A stretch of 64,000 bases of DNA from Paenibacillus taiwanensis DSM 18679 (lineage in GTDB: Bacteria > Bacillota > Bacilli > Paenibacillales > Paenibacillaceae), in the NCBI RefSeq assembly GCF_000425125.1, contig NZ_AULE01000023.1:62001-126000 (forward strand), written 5' to 3'. Made by a program: the position numbers and the translations under genes. Below, piece by piece: positions 8,387-17,164 of the stretch. The notes under the pieces were generated by a model. The model was not told where the DNA came from. It searched no databases and was given only the letters and a program-made list of their open reading frames with translations. Position 1 is the stretch's first letter. Every line of letters starts with the position of its first letter.

Positions 8387-9202
8387 TTATTGTTGCAGCC
8401 ACTGTTCCAGCTTTATCGCGACACCGTCCTCGTCGTTGCTCGCTGTTGTATCCTTCGCAATGGAGGCCAGCTCAGGTATGGCGTTGTGCATTGCCACCGA
8501 ATGACCGCAGTATCGGAACATAGCCATGTCGTTATAGTCATCGCCAAATGCTCCGATTTCCACGCTTGATAATCCATGCCTAAGCGCAATTCCTTCAACG
8601 CCAGATGCTTTGCTGATCGTGCGTGGAGCTAACTCCACACAAGGTGCGCTGGACAGCCTATACACATTCAACTCGCTTTGGAAGGTATCCGATAAATTAT
8701 CTACATCATAAATGCGAGGCAGCAGCATTTTAGAGGGCTTCAGCTCTCGAATGGACTGTTCCGATAAAATAAGGGGTTCCAATTGATCAGCGGGGCCTAG
8801 GAAATAAGCTTTTTCCTCCTCAGAGAGCGGACGGTTGGCATGCCAGGTGTCAGCCACCTCCCATATACATATACCATCCGAATGATGGTTTAGCACATGC
8901 TGGTGGAGCCGATAAGCCGTATCGTTAGAGATAGGCTGTTCTACACGCCAGTCCCCGCTCATACTGACCACAACAGCTCCATTGTTATAAATGAAATAGT
9001 CCGCTACCGCCAATTGCGGAAATAACGGGAGCACTAGCCGCGGCGGTCTGCCTGTCGCTACGATGATGATACCGCCGCTCTCACTGTAAGCGCGAAGCGC
9101 TTGCTCTGTACGCGCCGACAAAGTTCCATCCGAACGCAGTAGCGTCCCATCCATATCAAAGGCCGCTGCCTTGGGCCTCCTCCTCGTTACGTGAATCGAC
9201 AT
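8387..9202 (-). CDS. Cof-type HAD-superfamily phosphatase
   Basis: The 271-residue protein has HAD motif I DMDGTLL (residues 16-22), motif II in IIVATGR and the late GDDYNDMAMF motif IV, plus the large C2 cap of the Cof/YidA group. These cytosolic Mg-dependent phosphatases act on sugar phosphates, phospholipid-derived phosphates or flavin nucleotides. It is the last gene of the minus-strand operon, and its ATG follows directly after the phosphoesterase stop with GGGGGAATGTGA as ribosome binding site. Given the GlpP and Ugp-like neighbours, a substrate from glycerophosphate metabolism is a fair inference, but the sequence does not show it. Confidence 0.88.
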   Translation of the reverse strand: MSIHVTRRRPKAAAFDMDGTLLRSDGTLSARTEQALRAYSESGGIIIVATGRPPRLVLPLFPQLAVADYFIYNNGAVVVSMSGDWRVEQPISNDTAYRLHQHVLNHHSDGICIWEVADTWHANRPLSEEEKAYFLGPADQLEPLILSEQSIRELKPSKMLLPRIYDVDNLSDTFQSELNVYRLSSAPCVELAPRTISKASGVEGIALRHGLSSVEIGAFGDDYNDMAMFRYCGHSVAMHNAIPELASIAKDTTASNDEDGVAIKLEQWLQQ

Positions 9203-10732
9203 TCACATTCCCCCTATAAGATTCCAGTTTGAAGTATGCTCGATCCGCAGCATGTGCTGTGAACTGGCGTTACGCTCTAGCAGCCGTGCAAGCGGCTCTT
9301 TAAACTCGTACAGCTTGTTCATTCCACGAAGCATGGGATACCGATAAGCCTGGCTTGCCAAGTAGTCGGTCATTACAATTGTATAGGTATCGAGATGCTG
9401 TACCGCTTGTCCGTGATAGTGACATTTAACAAGACGCGATCCAATAGGCAGTGACAAATCAAAAGTGTACTGGATGCCTTCAAACATGATGAACTGGTAC
9501 AGCAAAAGCTGCGGTTTTAACCAATCGGCATGCGGCTCTTGCGAGTTCTCATCATACCAAGAGGCACTAATTTCGAGTGCGGAGAGCAGTTCCGTCCCTT
9601 TTATTTGAAAAACACTGAGCGTATCCATATACGGAAATATCCGCTTGATGTCCGCTCGCGTCAATTGTCCCGATGGAAGCTTAACCTGTTTCTCACCCGC
9701 ATAGGCTACAGCAGACAATTGAGCGCTGCTCTCTTTGAGCTGCACCCGATGCATCCACTCCACAAGAGGATGCTCACTGCGTGTTAAGTCGTGCCAATCA
9801 TGGAGTTGCAAGTGCGAATCGCACGGACATAACACTTTGCCTAGTTCCGCTTCCGCTCTACTGCGGATCTTTAGCACTTCTGCAACGACCTCTACAGACT
9901 CCTCTTGCCCGGTTATATCGGTAATACTTCCTTCTATCACGATCGCTTCCGAATGTTTCACAGTGGAAAATGTAAGCGTAACTTCCCCTACGCTAGTACC
10001 GTGCGAGCCAGGTTGCAGCATTAACGTATTCCCTTCCCACCGGACAAAACGTTCGTGCTGATGGCCCGTCAGCAGCACATCGATTCCTTCCACTTCGCGC
10101 GCCATACGAAGCGCAGCATTTTCATGATCCAGCACGTCTTTTTGCTCCACGCCGCCGTGATAACATACAACGACAGCATCCACATGGGGACGAAGCTGGT
10201 CTACAATCGTTTTGACCGTCACAACCTCGTCATGCCACGTCCAGTCCTGCAGCCGATCCGGGTATTGCCACGCAGGGACGCGTGTGGTAACACCAATGAA
10301 CGCGATTCGCTTGGCTCCGAATTGAGCGATATGATAAGGCTCTGCCAGCCTTTTTCCCGAACGGTGACCAACATTAGCAGCTAACCACACGCAGGAGGAT
10401 GACGCGATGACACCCTTCAAATAAGGAATGCCGTAGTCAAAATCATGATTTCCAGGTATTATCATATCCACTCCGCTTGCCTGAAGCAGATCGCCGATCA
10501 TCTCCGCTCCTCGTTCCCCTTCGTCCAAAGCGACATGACTTGCAAGTGGCGTGCCCTGAAGCAGGTCACCATTGTCGATCATCCATACGTGTTTGCGCCT
10601 ATTTCTAATAGTCGCGGCATATTGGGCAGCACAAGCAAGCGACCCGCCCGACTGCCCTTCCGCGCGTGCCCAATGCCCATGTACGTCACTGGTGTATAGC
10701 AAAGTAATACGATTCTCATCGTTATGGGGCAT
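9203..10732 (-). CDS. Metallophosphoesterase / 5'-nucleotidase family protein (cytosolic)
   Basis: The 509-residue protein starts at the ATG at 10732, where the conserved sequence begins (MPHNDENRITLLYTSDVHGH); an open frame extends upstream but overlaps glpP. The binuclear-metal motifs are in order: DVHGH, NGDLLQG, NHDFDYG, CYHGGVE and GHQHE. A 5'-nucleotidase C-terminal domain follows, with the SAVAYAGEKQVKLPSGQLTRADIK region. The family (UshA, CpdB, YfkN) hydrolyses nucleotides, cyclic nucleotides or phosphodiesters. Those enzymes are normally exported; this one has no signal peptide, so it should act in the cytoplasm. It overlaps the glpP stop by 11 bases, so it is translationally coupled to it. 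A role in cleaving imported phosphodiesters is inferred from context. Confidence 0.88.
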   Translation of the reverse strand: MPHNDENRITLLYTSDVHGHWARAEGQSGGSLACAAQYAATIRNRRKHVWMIDNGDLLQGTPLASHVALDEGERGAEMIGDLLQASGVDMIIPGNHDFDYGIPYLKGVIASSSCVWLAANVGHRSGKRLAEPYHIAQFGAKRIAFIGVTTRVPAWQYPDRLQDWTWHDEVVTVKTIVDQLRPHVDAVVVCYHGGVEQKDVLDHENAALRMAREVEGIDVLLTGHQHERFVRWEGNTLMLQPGSHGTSVGEVTLTFSTVKHSEAIVIEGSITDITGQEESVEVVAEVLKIRSRAEAELGKVLCPCDSHLQLHDWHDLTRSEHPLVEWMHRVQLKESSAQLSAVAYAGEKQVKLPSGQLTRADIKRIFPYMDTLSVFQIKGTELLSALEISASWYDENSQEPHADWLKPQLLLYQFIMFEGIQYTFDLSLPIGSRLVKCHYHGQAVQHLDTYTIVMTDYLASQAYRYPMLRGMNKLYEFKEPLARLLERNASSQHMLRIEHTSNWNLIGGM

Positions 10733-11318
10733 GGTGTTCGCGCTCCAGCATCTTCCACTCGATTGACCAAAGTTCGGATTGGCTGGTCGATACCGCACAT
10801 GCTCCTGCTTCATACAAAGCCCCGACTTCCTCTGGCAGCGTAATAAGTCCACTCGCGATAATAGGCACATCGTATTGCTCGGACAGCTCGCGGACGTTCT
10901 TAGGCAAGTTGCCTGGCGCAATGTTAATGGCGTCTGGCCGCAAATCATTAATTACTTTGCCGCTTAGTTCAAGGGAATAGCTATCGAGCAGAAACATCGT
11001 TAATATGCCGAATACACCAAGTCTTTTCGCTTCCTTAACCACATGAGCCTTATTGCTTACAATACCACAGATGGTAACTTCATTTAGCAGAAATTGAACA
11101 GCTTCCTTGTCCTGTGACAGTCCGCGAATCATATCAAAATAAACGAATAAGCGCATGCCATTTTTTTCAACTTGCTTGCTGTATACCTTTAATTCATTCA
11201 ACGAGGATCGAACCAGAAACACATTACGTACACCCATGCGCTCAGCTCTTGCCATATCCAGTTCCGTTTTAACTGCTGCAATAACCGAAAAAGGGCTAAA
11301 CAGATGATGTAATTTCAT
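10722..11318 (-). CDS. glpP: GlpP, glycerol-3-phosphate-responsive antiterminator
   Basis: The 198-residue protein has the GlpP-family TIM-barrel-like fold. Recognisable segments are FVYFDMIRGLSQD near 60, KRLGVFGILTMFLLDS near 98, RPDAINIAPGNLPK near 127, PIIASGLI and a late AVSTS..LW motif. In Bacillus subtilis GlpP binds the leader RNA of glpD and glpF with glycerol-3-phosphate and prevents termination. Its ATG overlaps the MFS stop (ATGA) and its own end overlaps the phosphoesterase start, so it is embedded in this operon rather than standing ahead of glpFK. The long leader hairpin at 15665-15718 is a likely target, making the operon self-regulating. Confidence in the family is high; the target is inferred. 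Confidence 0.92.
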   Translation of the reverse strand: MKLHHLFSPFSVIAAVKTELDMARAERMGVRNVFLVRSSLNELKVYSKQVEKNGMRLFVYFDMIRGLSQDKEAVQFLLNEVTICGIVSNKAHVVKEAKRLGVFGILTMFLLDSYSLELSGKVINDLRPDAINIAPGNLPKNVRELSEQYDVPIIASGLITLPEEVGALYEAGACAVSTSQSELWSIEWKMLEREHHAP

Positions 11319-12550
11319 CAGGCTACTCTCCTATCGATAGATGGAATACGCAGCACCCCGAACAATGCCGCTGTAAATACAAGAAACAAACCTGCTACTA
11401 CCATAATGGCATCGCTGAACGAGGCGGACTGCTGTAGTGCGCCGATTAGCCAGGTGGAGCATGCACCTCCTGCAAAGCCGCAAGCAAAAAATAAGCCCAT
11501 ACGCGAAGCAGCAAGCTCCCCCCAATAACGAACAGAGAACGCCGTCATGGTCGGAAAAATCATAGCAATCGCTATTAAAAACATCGCGTATCCGACAGCA
11601 CCAAGCACGCCTGGGACAAAGCCTCCCCACGCGAGGCTTAGGATCGCAAGCGCTGCACATCGGGTGAGAACACCGTTGTAGCCCCAACGCTTCACGCTGC
11701 GGTTGACGCCAAGCCGCAGCGCCGTTAGGCCGGCAAAAGCGACTGCGTACAGCAGCGTTGCAAGGGCGGGCTCCAAGCCATAATGTTGGAGCAGCAAGGG
11801 GCGATACCATACCGTAAGACCAACCTCGGCCCCAACGTAACAAAAGTACAAAAGTCCGAAGCAGGCAAGCGGCAGAACGGAACGGGTATTTATTTGTTTC
11901 CTGAGCGATGTTCCGTCCTTATTTTTTCGTGCGGGCTTAACCCTTTCAGATTTGGTTTGCACGTCTGGCCAGACCATTTTGCTCCCGCCAAAGGCGAGCA
12001 GTGCGCCGAATACGGCAAAAAGAAGCAGGATCAGCGGCCACGTTTCCGCAGCCTGCGTTGTGGGCTTTCCGCTCACGGTCAACTCCAGCGCAAGCGGTCC
12101 CATCATAAAGCCGCAGCCCATCATAAAGTGCAGCCGTCCGAGCAATTGCCCCGCTCGCTCCGGTGAAGCGAGCGGAAGCGCTACGTTGCACACCATGCCG
12201 ACAATTCCGTTGGCGTAACCCGTCATAAGAAACAGTCCGCACCATACTGCTGCGGAAGAAGCGGACAGCAGCGCCAATAGGGCCATGCCTACTGCAAAGA
12301 TTACTTGATGTATACAAAAGGCTCTCTGCCATCCCCACAATGCCGTTACACGGCCGGCAAGCATATTGGCTCCTAGCAATCCGGCGGAGCTAAACGCAAA
12401 GATTAGTCCGCTTGTTTGCGCGTCAAACTGGTAATGGTTCAAAAAGAAGTCTGGCAGAAATCCTTTCATGGATTCCATTAAACCAGTAACCAGCATCGAC
12501 AAGCCAGTCAGAAGAGGCAGCGCCCAACCCATTGCAGCTGGACGCTTCAC
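11318..12550 (-). CDS. MFS transporter in the Ugp/GlpP operon
   Basis: The 410-residue protein has about twelve hydrophobic segments and the MFS motif A-like loop after the second (AGRVTALWGWQRAF). A GTG start behind GGGGTGG lies 4 bases downstream of the binding-protein gene. It ends with the ATGA overlap to glpP. It does not look like GlpT, and I cannot name a substrate. Its place between a Ugp-like importer and glpP suggests a carrier for a related phosphorylated or glycerol compound, or export of a by-product. Confidence 0.82.
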   Translation of the reverse strand: MKRPAAMGWALPLLTGLSMLVTGLMESMKGFLPDFFLNHYQFDAQTSGLIFAFSSAGLLGANMLAGRVTALWGWQRAFCIHQVIFAVGMALLALLSASSAAVWCGLFLMTGYANGIVGMVCNVALPLASPERAGQLLGRLHFMMGCGFMMGPLALELTVSGKPTTQAAETWPLILLLFAVFGALLAFGGSKMVWPDVQTKSERVKPARKNKDGTSLRKQINTRSVLPLACFGLLYFCYVGAEVGLTVWYRPLLLQHYGLEPALATLLYAVAFAGLTALRLGVNRSVKRWGYNGVLTRCAALAILSLAWGGFVPGVLGAVGYAMFLIAIAMIFPTMTAFSVRYWGELAASRMGLFFACGFAGGACSTWLIGALQQSASFSDAIMVVAGLFLVFTAALFGVLRIPSIDRRVA

Positions 12551-12553
12551 CTG

Positions 12554-13909
12554 TTACCACCCCAATATCTTTTTGATTTCGGCAGCCGCCTTATCAAGCG
12601 CTTCATCACCCGTCATGTCGCCGGAGAAAGCGCCTTGAATATGGTTAAGCAAGGTGCGCGTTGCTCGCGTGCCCGCATCGCCAGGCCAGTTGAACCAAGG
12701 CACAATATGCTGCGCTTGCTTATAAGTAGCGGCTGCCATCGGGTTCTCCTTTAAGTAATCGGCCATAAGCTTGTCGCGCGCACTGTCGCGTACTGTCATA
12801 TAACCCATCATTTGCGCCAACTGGGACGAGCTTTCTGGCGAGGTCGCGAACTTCACGAAGTCCCATGCCGCAGCTTCCTTCTCTTCGCTGCCTTGGAATA
12901 CATACAGTCCTGCTCCGCCAGCTGGCAAGCGGAGAGGCGTTTGTTCACCCTCCCAAGTTGGAAGCAGCATAATGCCAAGCTTAAAGGAGGAGTTTTTGGA
13001 CAAATTAGCTAGATTTCCTGTAGTAGCTACCAGCATGGACAGGTTGCCGCTTTGAAAAGCTTCCGCTGCTTGCGTGCCATTCATTGACGGAATGGACTTA
13101 TCTTGTTGCATCATATCGAGCCAATAACGAAGAACTTCTTTGCCCTTGCTGTCATTAAACTGAATAGTCTTATCTTTAACGGAGGCGTAGCTTCCACCTT
13201 TCGTTTCCAGAAGCGTCTGGAACATCCAAGTATCAAAGTCCAACTGGAAGTAGACGCCACCACGGCCTGGTGCTGCCGCCGCAAGCTGCTTCGCCCAGCC
13301 ACGTACCTGCTCCCAGCTTTCGGGCTGCTCCACGACTGGAATGCCTGCATTTTTGAAGTGATCCAGATTAACATAAATTAAAGGTGTACTCACTAGAAAC
13401 GGCAGAGATTGCTGTTTGCCTTCCGCGTCTTGTCCTAGCTTGAGCATTTGAGCCGTATAGTCTTCGGTTGAATATCCTTCCTTGTCAATAAAGGTATGTA
13501 TGGGGCGGATCGGCATGCGGGTGGACATAAACTCCCCGTTTGCGTAGCTGCCAATCGCGACTTCTGGAAGCTGCTTGGACACCGCCAACGTTTGGAGCTT
13601 CTCCAGCAGGCCGTCATAGAAGCCCTGCGTTTGCTCGGCTTTGACAATGACCTTGCTCTGGGAGGCGTTATAACGATCCACCATCTTTTGAATCGCCTCG
13701 CCTTGCGTACCACCAAATACATGCATAAATTTGATCTCTATCGGTTGCTCCGACTTGTTCTCTTTATTGGAAGCGGCTTCTGTTGTTTCTGCTGGTGAAG
13801 TCGAAGGGGCGGCACTGTTCCCTGAATTGGCGTTCCCTTGACCGCAGCCAACTAGAAGCAACATTAACGTAAATACTATCATCATATTTAAGCTGATACG
13901 TTTTTTCAT
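12554..13909 (-). CDS. UgpB-like extracellular solute-binding lipoprotein
   Basis: The 451-residue protein has a signal peptide and lipobox (LLVGC, Cys near residue 22), then a polar spacer rich in Ser, Glu and Asn. The mature domain is of the family-1 binding-protein type (UgpB/MalE), with the early MHVFGGTQGEAIQKMVDRYN helix and a LPFLVSTPLIYVN hinge segment near residue 150. UgpB binds glycerol-3-phosphate and glycerophosphodiesters. The closest resemblance I see is to UgpB, and glpP in the operon supports that substrate, but sugar binding cannot be excluded. ATG follows AGGAGG. The order of genes is permease, permease, binding protein. Confidence 0.88.
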   Translation of the reverse strand: MKKRISLNMMIVFTLMLLLVGCGQGNANSGNSAAPSTSPAETTEAASNKENKSEQPIEIKFMHVFGGTQGEAIQKMVDRYNASQSKVIVKAEQTQGFYDGLLEKLQTLAVSKQLPEVAIGSYANGEFMSTRMPIRPIHTFIDKEGYSTEDYTAQMLKLGQDAEGKQQSLPFLVSTPLIYVNLDHFKNAGIPVVEQPESWEQVRGWAKQLAAAAPGRGGVYFQLDFDTWMFQTLLETKGGSYASVKDKTIQFNDSKGKEVLRYWLDMMQQDKSIPSMNGTQAAEAFQSGNLSMLVATTGNLANLSKNSSFKLGIMLLPTWEGEQTPLRLPAGGAGLYVFQGSEEKEAAAWDFVKFATSPESSSQLAQMMGYMTVRDSARDKLMADYLKENPMAAATYKQAQHIVPWFNWPGDAGTRATRTLLNHIQGAFSGDMTGDEALDKAAAEIKKILGW

Positions 13910-13929
13910 TTTGGTTCCTCCTGTAGTTG

Positions 13930-14754
13930 TTATTTAATTCCGCTTTGCAATGAACTTTCTGTAAAGTAGCGCTGGGCCAGTACGTAAATTCCGATAACAG
14001 GCAGGACAGACAAAGTCGCGGCTGCCATCGTAGGCACCCATTCGATATAGCTGTCGTTGCGGAATTGGACGATAGCTACTGGCAGCGTCATTTTCATTTC
14101 ATCGCTCAAAATGAGAAACGGCCAATAATAATCATTCCAGTTGTTAACAAATTGGATGAGGCCGACACCAAACAAGGTAGGTACCGAGGCCCTTAAATAA
14201 ATGTGATACAAGGTTTGGACGGAGTGGCAGCCGTCAATTGTTGAAGCCTCCTCGAGATCCCGTGGAATAGCCATAAAAAATTGACGAAGTACAAAAATGA
14301 CGTACGCACTTGCAATATGAGGTATAATCACCCCCTTATATGAATTGACCCAGTCAAACGAGTTGATGACCAAATATACGGGCAGCATGATCGCTTGAGG
14401 GGGGATCATCATCGTGCACAAGACGAAGAAAAATAAAGTTTCACGTCCCCTGAATCGGTATCTGGCAAATGCGTATGCGGCCAAGACACCAAGCAGTAGC
14501 TGCCCTGCTGTCAATACGCTCGTCAACAGTACACTGTTCATAAACCAGCGAGCTATCGGGGCTTGCTGGAACACTTGCAAGTATCCCTCAAAACTAAAGC
14601 TTGTCGGAATGAGCAAGGCTATGCGCTGGAACGGATCGGAGCTCGGAGACGAGGATACCGTTAGCATCCAGATGAACGGCACCAACACCACGAGCACGGA
14701 TAATAGCAGAAATACATTTAACAACAGATTATTTCGTAACCTCAAGTTGCCCAT
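13930..14754 (-). CDS. ABC importer permease, UgpE/MalG type
   Basis: The 274-residue protein has six hydrophobic segments and the EAA loop (DLEEASTIDGCHSVQTLYHIYLRAS, near 185) that contacts the ATPase. The N-terminus could be the ATG at 14754 or a TTG nine bases later; spacing from GGGAG slightly favours the TTG. It forms the membrane channel with the next permease. No ATPase gene is present in the operon, so, like many Firmicute sugar importers, it probably shares an MsmK/UgpC-type ATPase encoded elsewhere. Confidence 0.9.
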   Translation of the reverse strand: MGNLRLRNNLLLNVFLLLSVLVVLVPFIWMLTVSSSPSSDPFQRIALLIPTSFSFEGYLQVFQQAPIARWFMNSVLLTSVLTAGQLLLGVLAAYAFARYRFRGRETLFFFVLCTMMIPPQAIMLPVYLVINSFDWVNSYKGVIIPHIASAYVIFVLRQFFMAIPRDLEEASTIDGCHSVQTLYHIYLRASVPTLFGVGLIQFVNNWNDYYWPFLILSDEMKMTLPVAIVQFRNDSYIEWVPTMAAATLSVLPVIGIYVLAQRYFTESSLQSGIK

Positions 14755-14758
14755 CTCC

Positions 14759-15628
14759 CTACACCCATTGTGTGCGCTTCTGCATCCAGCGCACCTGAAT
14801 AACGGTTAATCCTAGCACGATGACAAACAAAATCGTTGCCGCCGCGCTGGCAACACCCGTGTTGAAAAATTGGAACGCTTCCTGCCATATAAAGAAAGCC
14901 CAGACGTTCGTCGAATTGTTAGGCCCACCTTGCGTCATAATTTGAACGGTAGCGAACACCTGCAAGGAATGAAGCAGTGTGATCGTCCAGACGAACATAT
15001 GAACCGGCATAAGCATCGGGAACGTCATATGGCGGAAGGACTGCCAGCCGCTCGCACCATCGATTGCCGCCGCTTCCTTTACCTCGTTATCCAACTGCTT
15101 CAAGCCAGTAATGTATAAGACGACGTTGTAGCCAAAGGACATCCATACCCCTACAATTGCTAGTGCGTACATGGCCAGCTGTGTGTCCTGAAGCCATGCC
15201 TTCGCACTGACTCCGAACAGAGCAAGCCATTCGTTGATGACTCCGTTTTGAGGGGAGAACATAAGCGAGAAAACTAGACCTGCCACCGCAACGCTGACAA
15301 CTACTGGCACAAAAAACAATACTCGATACAAAGACCGCAGTTTGCCCGCACGCTCAATTGCCACCGCATATACCAAGCCCAGAGCTGCGGAGATCGGTAC
15401 CGTTAACGCCATGTACTGAATCGTATTGCCGATCACTTTCCAGAACAACGGATTGCCCAGCACCTCTTTATAGTTGCTCAAGCCGATAAACTGCTTTTTA
15501 TCCAGCAGCAGATCCCACTCCATAAAGCTGATATAGAGAGAGAAAAAAAACGGGAACACAAAAAATATCGCGTAAAGCACTAATACGGGAGATAAATACA
15601 AGTAGGGTTGCCATGGTATTCGTCTCAT
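14759..15628 (-). CDS. ABC importer permease, UgpA/MalF type
   Basis: The 289-residue protein has six hydrophobic segments and the EAA loop VKEAAAIDGASGWQSFRHMTFP near residue 180. It is the first gene of the seven-gene minus-strand operon and follows AGGAGG placed 6 bases before ATG. A long leader hairpin stands 36 bases upstream. It would pair with the 274-residue permease downstream. Confidence 0.9.
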   Translation of the reverse strand: MRRIPWQPYLYLSPVLVLYAIFFVFPFFFSLYISFMEWDLLLDKKQFIGLSNYKEVLGNPLFWKVIGNTIQYMALTVPISAALGLVYAVAIERAGKLRSLYRVLFFVPVVVSVAVAGLVFSLMFSPQNGVINEWLALFGVSAKAWLQDTQLAMYALAIVGVWMSFGYNVVLYITGLKQLDNEVKEAAAIDGASGWQSFRHMTFPMLMPVHMFVWTITLLHSLQVFATVQIMTQGGPNNSTNVWAFFIWQEAFQFFNTGVASAAATILFVIVLGLTVIQVRWMQKRTQWV

Positions 15629-15664
15629 CCTAAGCCTCCTCTAAGCTGAAATGAACGCAACAAA

Positions 15665-15718
15665 GCCCGTGACTCCCCCTATGGTTCCATCCAGAATGGA
15701 AAAAGGGGAATCACGGGC
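15665..15718 (-). promoter_or_regulatory. Leader hairpin, probable GlpP-controlled terminator of the Ugp-like operon
   Basis: On the minus strand GCCCGTGATTCCCC pairs with GGGGAGTCACGGGC over 14 positions, with one G-U wobble that would be a C-A mismatch if read as plus-strand RNA. An inner TTCCAT/ATGGAA helix makes the hairpin two-tiered. TTTGTTG follows, and then the ribosome binding site. A large hairpin in the 5' leader of an operon that encodes GlpP is the expected arrangement for antitermination. The T-run is weak for a terminator. Confidence 0.65.
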
Positions 15719-15853
15719 ATTCTCTGCAATTAAGCCCATTGCTATCAAATATTCAATTGCTTGTTGACTCTACTTTAACTTGGCAGTGTTAACGGAGTAT
15801 TTGCGTCATATGTAAAAATAGTAAAAGCACGTTTTTATGGCGTGCAACCAAAG

Positions 15854-15876
15854 AATGGAGGTCGATTAGACCTCCA
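15854..15876 (-). terminator. Hairpin after the NorA/Bmr-like gene
   Basis: ATGGAGGTC and GACCTCCAT form a perfect 9-bp stem about 60 bases beyond the MFS stop on the minus strand, followed there by TCTTTGG. The U-tract is poor. Confidence 0.55.
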
Positions 15877-15937
15877 TCGCCATCTGGTATCGGTGGAAAG
15901 CTATTGTTTTATGCTTGCACCGCGACGCCTATGCTTC

Positions 15938-17140
15938 TTACTTTGCCAAGCTGCCCGCCGATTGCTTTTCCTTCCACATCACCGTAAAGATAAGACCAAT
16001 AAACATAATGACTGCTGCAAAAAGATACGGATAATTGATGTTTACATCAAAGAGGATACCACCTAACGCAGGCCCGACAATATTGCCCAAGCTTGTATAA
16101 GTGGAGTTCATTCCGGCGACAAATCCTTGTTCTTTTTCAGCCGTTTTAGATAAATAGGTCGTTAATGCTGGTCGCAGCAGGTCAAATGCAAGGAAGATGA
16201 GGCAAGTGACGATCAATATGGCTGCATAACCAGAAATTATTGTCGATACTACCGCTAATCCTACGCCTGCAATAAGGCATATTTGGATAAGTCGTTTTTC
16301 TCCGAGTCTTTCCACCATTTTACCAAACAAAAACACCTGAACGATAACCCCGAAGATGGAACTGATTGTAATGATCGTTGCAATGTCTCTTGGCGTAAAT
16401 CCAAATTTATGATCGGAAAACAGACTAAATACGGTTTCGTAAGCGGATAAACCAAACGCCAGTACAAACACAATAATAAAAGCAATTAAGTATTGTGGCT
16501 GAATGGATCGTTTCAGATCCGTTACAAAGCTAGTATCTTTTTTCAGTTGAGCGATTTCGAGGAGCTCCTGTTTGGTTAGGGGCTCTTTTAAAATAAATAC
16601 GGATGAAATACAAGTTATTAAAGCGAAACCAGCAGCAAAGTAGAATGGGGCACGCACACCAAGCTCAGCAATAAACCCCCCGATGCCAGGACCAATAATA
16701 AAACCGATGCTAATAGCAGCGGAAATGTACCCCATCGCTTTGGGCCGTTCCTCTACGGACGTAATATCTGCCACAAAAGCAGTTACACCCGGCATAATAA
16801 ATGCACCACTAATTCCGCCTAAAATTCTCGATAAATAAAGGACAGATACGTCTGTGCCTAATCCAAAAATGACCTCTGACACACTAAAGAGGAATAAGCC
16901 GATGACGATCATTTTCTTTCTGCCAAAAGTATCAATCCATCGTCCTGCTAGGGGCGACATGAGTAATTGTGCAAACGCAAAGGCCGCCATCAAATATCCC
17001 ATCGTTTGGCCAGATAGGTGCATTATATTCATAAAGGATGGCATTACAGGGACGATAAGTCCAACACCTAGAAACACAATGAATATATTACTTAGTAAAA
17101 TGAGTAAGACTGTTTTTTGTTCTTTTAATGGTTTCTTCAT
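15938..17140 (-). CDS. NorA/Bmr-type multidrug efflux MFS transporter
   Basis: The 400-residue protein begins at the ATG at 17140, behind AGGAAGAGG. It has twelve membrane segments, the MFS motif A (GRWIDTFGRKKMI, near 62) and motif C of drug/H+ antiporters (SIGFIIGPGIGGFIAE, near 142). The sequence resembles NorA and Bmr, which export fluoroquinolones, dyes and other cationic drugs. It follows a TetR-family gene with 24 bases between, and the shared promoter carries a palindromic operator. Derepression by a small ligand is therefore the expected control. The actual substrates are unknown. Confidence 0.9.
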   Translation of the reverse strand: MKKPLKEQKTVLLILLSNIFIVFLGVGLIVPVMPSFMNIMHLSGQTMGYLMAAFAFAQLLMSPLAGRWIDTFGRKKMIVIGLFLFSVSEVIFGLGTDVSVLYLSRILGGISGAFIMPGVTAFVADITSVEERPKAMGYISAAISIGFIIGPGIGGFIAELGVRAPFYFAAGFALITCISSVFILKEPLTKQELLEIAQLKKDTSFVTDLKRSIQPQYLIAFIIVFVLAFGLSAYETVFSLFSDHKFGFTPRDIATIITISSIFGVIVQVFLFGKMVERLGEKRLIQICLIAGVGLAVVSTIISGYAAILIVTCLIFLAFDLLRPALTTYLSKTAEKEQGFVAGMNSTYTSLGNIVGPALGGILFDVNINYPYLFAAVIMFIGLIFTVMWKEKQSAGSLAK

Positions 17141-17164
17141 GAAGCAATACCTCTTCCTATTCAA

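Noticed and set aside
10733-10948. N-terminal extension of the metallophosphoesterase reading frame
   Set aside because: It lies inside glpP on the same strand in another frame, has no conserved sequence, and the family motifs start at the ATG at 10732.
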